Source of the DNA: 2-02-FULL-44-35 sp964629505
GTDB lineage: Bacteria > Patescibacteriota > Minisyncoccia > Phycocordibacterales > DSPV01
Assembly: GCA_964629505.1 (NCBI GenBank)
Contig: CAZVQR010000007.1
Span: 1-19,463, forward strand
Reading direction: 5' to 3'
DNA length: 19,463 bases
Both the position numbers and the translations under genes were made by a program. How positions within the stretch are numbered: position 1 is the first letter of the stretch; the number at the start of each line of letters is the position of its first letter. Below are positions 1-5,660 of the stretch, piece after piece. Under the pieces are notes generated by a model that ran no database searches, had not been told where the DNA came from, and saw nothing but the letters and a program-made list of their open reading frames with translations.

Positions 1-45
1 GCCGCAGGAGCCGGTTTCCGCTATCCGAAAAGGCGAGGGCGAGCG
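1..45 (-). repeat. 45-bp dispersed repeat, copy 1, just 3' of clpP
   Basis: This stretch matches the reverse complement of positions 7811-7855 at 44 of 45 bases; the only difference is at position 34. It begins 5 bp beyond the clpP stop and has the same polarity relative to clpP as copy 2 has to fusA. In copy 2 the distal end forms the first arm and loop of a 9-bp hairpin; here the second arm would lie beyond the window edge. It is probably a 3'-end (terminator-like or REP-like) element. The match is seen directly; the role is inference. Confidence 0.8.
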
Positions 46-50
46 AATGC

Positions 51-632
51 TTAGTTTTTATTTTTGAGAATTTCGTCAATCAGGCCATATTTTTTGGCTT
101 CGTCGGCCGACATAAAGAAATCGCGGTCCGCGTCTTTTTCCACTTGTTCCGTCGTTTTACCGGTATTCTTCGCCAGAATTTTATTAAGATTTTCGCGCAT
201 TTTCAAAATGTGCCGAGCGGTAATTTCAATATCGGAAGCCCGGCCTTCGGTACCGCCCCACGGCTGGTGAATCATCACTTCGGAATTGGGCAGAGCGAAC
301 CGCTTGCCTTTCTTCCCGGCCGACAAAATGATGGCGGCGCCGGAAGCGGCCACGCCAACGCAAACGGTGGAAACATCATTTTTAATGTGATTCATCGTAT
401 CCAAAATCGCCAAGGTCGCCGTAACCGAACCGCCGGGGGAATTAATGTAAAGGGAAATGTCTTTTTTTGGGTCTTCACTTTGTAAAAACAACAGCTGGGC
501 AATCACAATGTTGGCAACATTGTCGTCGATTGGCCCGCCAAGGAAAATAATACCCTCGCGCAAAAGTCGGGAATAAATATCATAAGCCCGCTCGCCAAAC
601 TGCGATTTCTCAATAACTGTTGGAATAAGCAT
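51..632 (-). CDS. clpP: ATP-dependent Clp protease proteolytic subunit ClpP
   Basis: This is the serine-protease subunit that forms the 14-mer barrel and degrades proteins unfolded by ClpX or ClpC-type ATPases in the cytoplasm. The 193-aa product carries the full catalytic triad at the usual E. coli-like positions: Ser97 in GVAASGAA, His122 in EVMIHQPWGG and Asp171 in DADRDFF. The SPGGSV oxyanion-region motif is at about 65-70. The open frame continues upstream to 791, but the ATG at 632 is chosen because the protein begins as ClpP family members do (MLIPTVIEKSQFGERAYDIY) and because an extended -10 box lies exactly 6 nt before it. The gene is divergent from the AI-2E gene, with only 52 bp between the two starts. 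The 45-bp repeat follows its stop. No propeptide of note is visible. Confidence 0.97.
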   Translation of the reverse strand: MLIPTVIEKSQFGERAYDIYSRLLREGIIFLGGPIDDNVANIVIAQLLFLQSEDPKKDISLYINSPGGSVTATLAILDTMNHIKNDVSTVCVGVAASGAAIILSAGKKGKRFALPNSEVMIHQPWGGTEGRASDIEITARHILKMRENLNKILAKNTGKTTEQVEKDADRDFFMSADEAKKYGLIDEILKNKN

Positions 633-638
633 AAAAAT

Positions 639-666
639 ATAATAACAGATTTTCATTTTTTTACAA
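639..666 (-). promoter_or_regulatory. clpP promoter (leaderless type)
   Basis: On the minus strand, the -35-like TTGTAA (661-666) is followed by a 16-nt spacer, a TGT extension (645-647) and the -10 box TATTAT (639-644). Six bases separate the -10 from the clpP ATG, so transcription should begin at or beside the start codon. It overlaps the divergent AI-2E promoter, so the two may interfere with each other. Confidence 0.6.
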
Positions 667-678
667 AACTGATAGAAT
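650..678 (+). promoter_or_regulatory. AI-2E gene promoter (leaderless type)
   Basis: The -35-like TTTTCA (650-655), a 17-nt spacer ending in TGA (670-672) and the -10 box TAGAAT (673-678) precede the ATG at 685 by 6 nt. It interleaves with the divergent clpP promoter. Confidence 0.6.
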
Positions 679-684
679 ATCAAT

Positions 685-1779
685 ATGGCTAACGAGTCGG
701 GACAAATGAATTTTAATATCAGCGCCGGCGCTATTGTCAAAACGATAATCGTGGTCGGTTTGTTTTTCTTATTGTATTTTCTGCGCGACATCGTGCTGGT
801 AGTGCTGGTTGCCGTCTTAATCGCCTCGGCGATTGAACCAATGATTCGCTGGTTAAAAAAGTACGGCGTGGCGCGGGTGCTGTCGGTAGTCGTTATTTAC
901 ATTTCCCTTGGTCTGATTTTAGCTGGCTTGTTCTATTTTCTCTTGCCAACTTTTTTGAACGACTTGTCCGGTTTGTTGGGCACTTTACCAAAATATCTAG
1001 ACTCGGTTAATTTTTGGCAACCCTCGGGTGACAATTTATTCACCAATATTTTGTCTAGTGGCAGAGAGGCCACTTTGGCGCCGCAATTTTCGCTCAAAGA
1101 GCTCGTTGCCAATTTTAGCTCGGCGCTGACTGGCACCACTGAAGGTTTTCTCCAAACCCTTAGCGCGATTTTCGGCGGGGTTTTGAGTTTTGTTTTGATT
1201 ATTGTCCTATCTTTTTATCTGGCGGTACAGGAAGAAGGCGTTACCAAATTTTTGAAAATCGTCGTGCCTTTGCGTTATGAAAATTACGTGATTAATTTGT
1301 GGCAAAGAACGCAAAAAAAAATCGGCTACTGGATGCAAGGCCAGCTGTTGCTTGCCATCATTATTGGTATTTTGGTCTATTTGGGCTTAATGATCCTTGG
1401 TATTCCCAACGCTTTTCTCTTGGCCATTCTGGCGGCGTTGTTTGAAATTATTCCAGTTTTCGGTCCGATTCTTTCAGCCATTCCGGGCATTTTGGTGGCG
1501 CTGTCAATGGGCGGTGTGGCCAAAGGTCTTCTAGTCGCTGGCTTCTATATTATTGTCCAGCAATTTGAAAATCATTTAATTTACCCGTTAGTGGTTAGAA
1601 AAATCGTCGGCGTGTCGCCGATTCTGGTGATTTTGGCAGTTATCATCGGCTTTAAACTGGCCGGTTTCTTGGGTATTCTTTTGTCGGTGCCGTTAGCGAC
1701 CGCTTTGGTGGAATATCTAAATGATTTCCAAAAGGATAAAATCGCCCGTCTGGCCAAAACCAATTTGCCGATGGAGTAA
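685..1779 (+). CDS. AI-2E family transporter (PF01594-type membrane protein)
   Basis: This is a 364-aa polytopic inner-membrane protein. Hydrophobic segments lie near residues 14-50, 65-85, 150-180 and several from about 210 to 345, and there is a soluble loop at about 90-145, as in the AI-2E/PerM-like exporter family. The C-terminal run with PVFGPILSAIPG and LLSVPLATALVEYL fits the conserved family end. Members have been linked to autoinducer-2 export and, in other bacteria, to Na+/H+ antiport, so the substrate here cannot be assigned. The length is normal for the family. It is the first gene of a probable pair with metG, which starts 5 nt after its stop. The start is set by the extended -10 box 6 nt upstream. 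Confidence 0.88.
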   Translation: MANESGQMNFNISAGAIVKTIIVVGLFFLLYFLRDIVLVVLVAVLIASAIEPMIRWLKKYGVARVLSVVVIYISLGLILAGLFYFLLPTFLNDLSGLLGTLPKYLDSVNFWQPSGDNLFTNILSSGREATLAPQFSLKELVANFSSALTGTTEGFLQTLSAIFGGVLSFVLIIVLSFYLAVQEEGVTKFLKIVVPLRYENYVINLWQRTQKKIGYWMQGQLLLAIIIGILVYLGLMILGIPNAFLLAILAALFEIIPVFGPILSAIPGILVALSMGGVAKGLLVAGFYIIVQQFENHLIYPLVVRKIVGVSPILVILAVIIGFKLAGFLGILLSVPLATALVEYLNDFQKDKIARLAKTNLPME

Positions 1780-1784
1780 AAACA

Positions 1785-3221
1785 GTGACTAAACCATTCT
1801 ACATCACCACCACTTTGCCTTATGTGAACGCGGAGCCGCATATCGGACACGCGATGGAATTTATTCGCGCGGACATAATCGCACGGTGGAAAAGAACACA
1901 AGGATACGAGGTTTTTTTTAATACCGGCACCGATGAGCACGGCACCAAAATCTTTGAAGCGGCGAAAAAGATCGGCCAAGAACCGCAAATGTATGTTGAT
2001 GAAGCGGCGAAAAAATTTCAGGCATTGATTCCTTTGCTTAATCTTTCGGAACCAAATTTTATTCGAACCACTAACCCACATCATATCAAGGCAGCGATAG
2101 AGTTTTGGAAAATTTGCGCTAAAAACGACTACATTTACAAAAATTCCTACAAGCTCAAATACTGTGTCGGTTGCGAATTGGAAAAAACCGACTCCGAGCT
2201 TGAGGGTGGAAAATGCCCGCTTCATCCGACTAGAGAAATTGAGGAGATAGAAGAAGAAAATTATTTTTTCAAATTTTCGGAATTTCAAAAACCACTTTTG
2301 GCGCTTTATGAACAGCGTCTGGGTTTCGTGGTGCCAGCCGAGCGTTTCAAAGAAATAAAATTGTTTGTGGCGCGGGGTTTACAGGACTTCAGCATCTCCC
2401 GCCTAAAAGAAAAAATGCCATGGGGCATAGCGGTGCCGGATGATTCCGAGCATGTAATGTATGTTTGGTTTGACGCGCTGGTAAATTATATTTCCGCCAT
2501 CGGCTGGCCCGATGATGTGGAAAAATTCAAAAAGTGGCAGGTGGAAAGCGGGGGAATGGTGCAGTACTGCGGCAAGGATAATTTGCGCCAACAATCGGCA
2601 ATGTGGCAAGCGATGCTTTTAGCGGCGAAACTCCCGCCGTCGCGCCAAATCGTGATTGATGGTTTTGTTACCGGCGAAGGGGGAGTAAAAATGTCCAAGT
2701 CGCTCGGTAATGTCGTCAGCCCAGTAGAAATTGTGAAAGAATACGGCACCGATGCTTTGCGCTATTTTGTTACGCGTGAACTTCATCCATTTGAAGATTC
2801 ACCGTTTACTATGGAAAGATTTAAAAATGCCTACAATGCTAATTTAGCTAATGGTTTAGGGAATTTGGTTTCTCGCATTATGAAAATGTCCAGCCAGTTT
2901 ATCAATACACCCGTTGATGTCTCTGATGTCAGATCGATGCCCGAGGTCAAAAGTGCAATAGAAGATTTTGATTTGAAAAAGGCAATGGATTCGTTATTTT
3001 ATTATGTTTCTGATTTAGATGGACAAATACAGGAAAGTAAACCATTTCAATTAATAAAGACCAATAAAATCGCGGCAAAAAAACAAATCACTTTTTTAGC
3101 AAAGGAATTATACAGAATTGCAGAAAATTTAAATTCTTTTATGCCCGAAACATCTAAAAAAATTCAGGAACTGGTAAAAGAAAACAAAATGCCAGAGAAA
3201 CCCTTGTTTCCAAGAAAATAG
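1785..3221 (+). CDS. metG: Methionyl-tRNA synthetase
   Basis: Class I aminoacyl-tRNA synthetase charging tRNA-Met in the cytoplasm. The start is GTG, 5 nt after the AI-2E stop, giving the usual N-terminus KPFYITTTLPYVNAEPHIGH. The HIGH motif is at 19-22 and KMSKS is at 302-306. A zinc knuckle of the CxxC...CxxH type is formed by Cys127, Cys130, Cys144 and His147. The anticodon-binding helical domain occupies about 340-460. At 478 aa it is the short form: it lacks the C-terminal EMAPII/Trbp111-like tRNA-binding domain found in longer MetRS proteins. The last third (from about 2860) is AT-richer than the catalytic part, but the reading frame is intact. It is probably cotranscribed with the upstream membrane protein. 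Confidence 0.97.
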   Translation: MTKPFYITTTLPYVNAEPHIGHAMEFIRADIIARWKRTQGYEVFFNTGTDEHGTKIFEAAKKIGQEPQMYVDEAAKKFQALIPLLNLSEPNFIRTTNPHHIKAAIEFWKICAKNDYIYKNSYKLKYCVGCELEKTDSELEGGKCPLHPTREIEEIEEENYFFKFSEFQKPLLALYEQRLGFVVPAERFKEIKLFVARGLQDFSISRLKEKMPWGIAVPDDSEHVMYVWFDALVNYISAIGWPDDVEKFKKWQVESGGMVQYCGKDNLRQQSAMWQAMLLAAKLPPSRQIVIDGFVTGEGGVKMSKSLGNVVSPVEIVKEYGTDALRYFVTRELHPFEDSPFTMERFKNAYNANLANGLGNLVSRIMKMSSQFINTPVDVSDVRSMPEVKSAIEDFDLKKAMDSLFYYVSDLDGQIQESKPFQLIKTNKIAAKKQITFLAKELYRIAENLNSFMPETSKKIQELVKENKMPEKPLFPRK

Positions 3222-3224
3222 AAT

Positions 3225-3253
3225 TTGCCCATTCGGATTTTATTTGGTAATAT
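3225..3253 (+). promoter_or_regulatory. hicB promoter (leaderless type)
   Basis: The -35-like TTGCCC (3225-3230), 17-nt spacer ending in TGG (3245-3247) and -10 box TAATAT (3248-3253) end 6 nt before the ATG at 3260. This implies hicB has its own promoter just after metG. Confidence 0.55.
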
Positions 3254-3259
3254 TTACTT

Positions 3260-3544
3260 ATGTTGAAATTACCCAGTAATACAAAATTGTCGGTGGCTTT
3301 TATTAAAGAAGGCAATCAGTTTGTCGCTTATTCTCCGGCGCTTGACCTTTCCACTTGCGGCAAAACACTAGCAGAAGCGCGGTCACGGTTTGCCGAAGCG
3401 GCGAAACTCTTTTTTGAGGAACTAAAAAGAAAAGGCACCTTAAAAATTGTTCTGAAAAATCTCGGCTGGAAATTAAATGGAGCAACACCAATTTCTCCGC
3501 TTATTGTCGCGCAAGGACGCCAAAACATTCCGGTGTTGATGTAA
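3260..3544 (+). CDS. Orphan HicB-like antitoxin (HicB_like/UPF0150 fold)
   Basis: The 94-aa protein has the degraded-RNase-H-like HicB signature: FIKEGNQFVAYSPALDLSTC followed by GKTLAEARSRFAEAAKLFFEE (roughly residues 15-55). In HicAB systems this domain binds and blocks the HicA double-stranded-RNA-binding mRNase. No HicA-like frame is present on either side, and no clear ribbon-helix-helix or HTH DNA-binding tail is visible; the C-terminal 35 residues look like the short tail (LKNLGWKLNG) of solitary family members. It may be a solitary regulator or a relic. It has its own promoter upstream and is followed by 69 bp before tatD. The family assignment is fairly secure; the role is uncertain. 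Confidence 0.75.
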   Translation: MLKLPSNTKLSVAFIKEGNQFVAYSPALDLSTCGKTLAEARSRFAEAAKLFFEELKRKGTLKIVLKNLGWKLNGATPISPLIVAQGRQNIPVLM

Positions 3545-3613
3545 TTCTTTCTAAAATTTCCTAAAAATGGCCAAATTTGCCCCTGAAACTTATTTGGAAA
3601 TTTTGGAAAAACT

Positions 3614-4483
3614 ATGACCCCGAAATTTTTTGATGTTCATAGTCATCCGAATTTCGCGGCTTTTGACAAAGACCGCGACGAGGTGATGAAGCGCGCTTTG
3701 AACGCCGAAGTTTTTATGAATGTCGTCGGAACGCAAAAAGACACCTCAAAACAGGCGGTAGAGTTAGCGGAAAAATATGAGGGAGTTTATGCGACTGTCG
3801 GTCTCCACCCGATTCATACAGGCAAAAGTTTTCATGATAAGGATGAGATTGGTGAAAGCGGACAGGAATTTACTTCGCGCGGGGAAAAGTTTGATTACGA
3901 CTTTTACAAAAAGTTGGCTTCGCATCCGAAGGTGGTGGCGATAGGGGAATGTGGGCTAGATTATTATCACGACACTAATACACGAATGGACGCGAATGAC
4001 ACGAATAAAAGACAAGAAGAAACATTTAGAAAACAGATTGAGTTAGCGATTGGAGTAAAAAAGCCGCTGATGCTTCATTTGCGTAATGGCGTTGGCCGTT
4101 CTGCCTACAGGGATGCTTTTGACATAATCAATACGCAATACGGGATACGCAATACGAGTCTTCGCGGTAATCTTCACTTTTTTGCCGGCACAATTGACGA
4201 GGCGAAACCTTTCTTGAGCGCCGGATTTTATTTTTCTTTCACCGGTGTAATTACTTTCACCAAAGATTACGACGAAATCATAAAATATTTACCGTTGGAT
4301 AAAATTATGGCGGAAACTGATTGCCCGTTCGTGGCGCCGATGCCACATCGCGGCAAAAGAAATGAGCCGATTCATGTAATTGAAGTGGTTAAAAAAATCG
4401 CTGAAATCCGCGGCGCGGACTTTGAAAAAGTCCGCGCCGCCCTGCTCCAAAATTCTTTTGCCTTTTTTAATTTGTCGTGTTAG
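3614..4483 (+). CDS. tatD: TatD family metal-dependent hydrolase (3'-5' DNase)
   Basis: This is a 289-aa TIM-barrel amidohydrolase-fold nuclease. The metal ligands of the family are visible: His9 and His11 in DVHSHPNF, Glu112 in AIGECGLDYY, His155 in LMLHLRNG, His188 in NLHFFAG and Asp236 in AETDCPFVAPMPHRG. Family members act as 3'-5' exonucleases in DNA repair or turnover. The length is slightly above the usual 255-265 aa. The excess lies in three places: residues about 72-95, and two loops (119-133 and about 172-184) encoded by short tandem repeats in the DNA. The stop codon overlaps the -10 box of rpsF. A 16-codon frame (3567-3617) ends across this start codon in an ATGA overlap. No Shine-Dalgarno sequence is seen. 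Confidence 0.92.
   Translation: MTPKFFDVHSHPNFAAFDKDRDEVMKRALNAEVFMNVVGTQKDTSKQAVELAEKYEGVYATVGLHPIHTGKSFHDKDEIGESGQEFTSRGEKFDYDFYKKLASHPKVVAIGECGLDYYHDTNTRMDANDTNKRQEETFRKQIELAIGVKKPLMLHLRNGVGRSAYRDAFDIINTQYGIRNTSLRGNLHFFAGTIDEAKPFLSAGFYFSFTGVITFTKDYDEIIKYLPLDKIMAETDCPFVAPMPHRGKRNEPIHVIEVVKKIAEIRGADFEKVRAALLQNSFAFFNLSC
3980..4006 (+). repeat. In-gene short tandem repeat (AC[A/G]CGAAT units) in tatD
   Basis: Three near-identical 8-mers occur at 3980-3987, 3990-3997 and 3999-4006, and are read through in frame as the Asn/Asp/Thr-rich loop NTRMDANDTN. The loop sits between the conserved GLDYYHD motif and the following helix, where TatD proteins usually have a shorter link. Confidence 0.6.
4131..4156 (+). 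repeat. In-gene 12-bp direct repeat in tatD
   Basis: ATACGCAATACG occurs at 4131-4142 and again at 4145-4156, separated by GG. It encodes part of a surface loop (NTQYGIRNTS) just before the metal-ligand strand NLHFF. Confidence 0.7.
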
Positions 4484-4486
4484 GAT
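4458..4486 (+). promoter_or_regulatory. rpsF operon promoter inside the tatD 3' end (leaderless type)
   Basis: The -35-like TTGCCT (4458-4463), 17-nt spacer ending in TGT (4478-4480) and -10 box TAGGAT (4481-4486, overlapping the tatD TAG stop) precede the rpsF ATG by 6 nt. It would drive rpsF-ssb-rpsR-fusA. Confidence 0.55.
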
Positions 4487-4492
4487 GCCGCC

Positions 4493-4957
4493 ATGGCAGA
4501 AAATCAGGAATTGGACTCGGACAAAGAAACGCACATCTACGAAGTGGGTTTTTTGTTGATGCCAGCTTTAGCCGAAGAAAAATTATTACAAACCTTCGCG
4601 GCGATTAAGGAAGTTTTAGTTAATAATGGCGCGGCAATAATTGGCGAGGGTTTTCCTAAATCCCGGCCATTAGCTTATCCCATTAAGAAATTTGAATCGA
4701 CTTTCTTTGGCTGGCTAAAATTTGAGTCAAATTCAGAAATACTAACAACTTTGCGGGAGTTTTTGAAAAATAACGGCGAGCTAATTCGTTTTTTGCTTGT
4801 AAAAACTGTACGCGAGAGCACCGTTACCACTCCAATCTTCTTCGGCAAATCCCGTTCGCGGCTGGAAAAAAATAACAAGAAAGAAGAAACGCCGATTGGA
4901 CCAAAAATGACCACCGCAGAATTAGATAAAACCATTGAAGAATTAGTGGTAGAATAA
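4493..4957 (+). CDS. rpsF: 30S ribosomal protein bS6
   Basis: bS6 binds 16S rRNA together with bS18 in the platform of the small subunit. The ferredoxin-like core runs from about residue 14 (THIYEVGFLLMPAL) to about 110. It contains the conserved YPIKKFESTFFGWLKFES region and ends with IRFLLVKTVRE. There is a 12-residue acidic N-terminal extension and a charged C-terminal tail of about 40 residues; the total of 154 aa is longer than the roughly 100-130 aa of many bacteria. It is followed by ssb and rpsR in the classical rpsF-ssb-rpsR order. The start is supported by the -10 box placed 6 nt upstream. Confidence 0.93.
   Translation: MAENQELDSDKETHIYEVGFLLMPALAEEKLLQTFAAIKEVLVNNGAAIIGEGFPKSRPLAYPIKKFESTFFGWLKFESNSEILTTLREFLKNNGELIRFLLVKTVRESTVTTPIFFGKSRSRLEKNNKKEETPIGPKMTTAELDKTIEELVVE
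4947..4955 (+). promoter_or_regulatory. Possible internal ssb promoter (extended -10)
   Basis: TGG followed by TAGAAT (4950-4955) ends 6 nt before the ssb ATG and overlaps the rpsF stop codon. No convincing -35 box is present. It has the same geometry as other gene starts in the window, but lies inside a probable operon. Confidence 0.4.
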
Positions 4958-4961
4958 ATTT

Positions 4962-5444
4962 ATGTATATCAACAAAGCATTTATTTTTGGCAACTTGACT
5001 CGCGACCCCGAAGTGGGAGCGTTGCCATCGGGCGCTCAAGTGGCCAGTTTCGCCGTTGCCACCAATCGTGTCTACAAAGATAAAAACGGCGTCCAACAAA
5101 AATCGGTGGACTATCATAATGTTGTGGTCTTTGGCAAACAGGCGGATATTGCCGCCCAGTATTTGAAAAAGGGGCGGAGCGTTTTTGTGGAAGGCCGGAT
5201 ACAAACCCGCAGTTGGGACGATAAAACCAGTGGCCAGAAAAAATATCGCACTGAAATTGTGGCCGAGCGCTTCCAGTTCGGACCGCGCGCCGGCGAGAGT
5301 AATTTTGTTCAATCAACCGACACTGCGGCACCAGCCGGCGCGGTGGGCAAGGAAGTGAAGAAAAAAGAAAAAGACGGCGAGGAAGAAGGCGGTGCCATTC
5401 AATATCCGGAAGAAGAAATTAACGCCGATGATATTCCATTCTAA
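4962..5444 (+). CDS. ssb: Single-stranded DNA-binding protein SSB
   Basis: SSB coats single-stranded DNA during replication, repair and recombination. The N-terminal OB fold (about 1-107) begins MYINKAFIFGNLTRDPEVG and contains the family strands VASFAVATNRVY, YHNVVVFGKQADIAAQYLKKG and VFVEGRIQTRSW. A flexible, charged linker of about 40 residues follows. The protein ends in the acidic protein-interaction tip DDIPF, which recruits repair and replication proteins. At 160 aa it is typical. It lies between rpsF and rpsR as in many bacteria, with 4 nt to rpsF and 1 nt to rpsR. Confidence 0.97.
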   Translation: MYINKAFIFGNLTRDPEVGALPSGAQVASFAVATNRVYKDKNGVQQKSVDYHNVVVFGKQADIAAQYLKKGRSVFVEGRIQTRSWDDKTSGQKKYRTEIVAERFQFGPRAGESNFVQSTDTAAPAGAVGKEVKKKEKDGEEEGGAIQYPEEEINADDIPF

Positions 5445-5445
5445 A

Positions 5446-5649
5446 ATGAAAAAAGTTTGCTATTTTTCACAAAATAATATTAAGTATATTGATTACAAAG
5501 ACACGGAGCTTTTGAAAAAGTTCTTGGACCCGCACGGCCGGATTATGCCGCGAAAAAAAACCGGCGTGGCCGCCAAGTATCAGCGCCAACTCGCTTTGGC
5601 CGTCAAACGCGCCCGCTTCTTGGCCCTTCTGCCTTATATCGCCAGATAA
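5446..5649 (+). CDS. rpsR: 30S ribosomal protein bS18
   Basis: bS18 is the small-subunit partner of bS6. The 67-aa product contains the signature YKDTELLKKFLDPHGRIMPR followed by KTGVAAKYQRQLALAVKRAR and the end LALLPYIAR. The open frame extends upstream into ssb to 5392, but the ATG at 5446 gives the normal S18 N-terminus (MKKVCYFSQNNIKYIDYKD) and starts 1 nt after the ssb stop. Only one cysteine (Cys5) is present, so it is a zinc-free form. fusA follows after 11 nt. Confidence 0.95.
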   Translation: MKKVCYFSQNNIKYIDYKDTELLKKFLDPHGRIMPRKKTGVAAKYQRQLALAVKRARFLALLPYIAR

Positions 5650-5660
5650 TTTAGTTTTTT

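Noticed and set aside
633..791. Upstream extension of the clpP open frame (53 extra residues)
   Set aside because: It overlaps the divergent AI-2E gene, does not look like a ClpP propeptide, and the ATG at 632 has both the family N-terminus and a promoter at the right distance.
1581..2288. 235-aa minus-strand open frame across the AI-2E and metG genes
   Set aside because: It is antisense to two clearly identified genes, with Arg/Phe/Lys-rich sequence typical of a shadow frame.
3303..3528. Possible HicA partner antisense to hicB
   Set aside because: The two minus-strand frames there have no HicA dsRBD-like pattern (no conserved G-[ST]-H) and are simply complements of hicB.
5392..5445. N-terminal extension of rpsR inside ssb
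   Set aside because: The normal bS18 N-terminus begins at 5446; the extension overlaps the conserved ssb tail in another frame.
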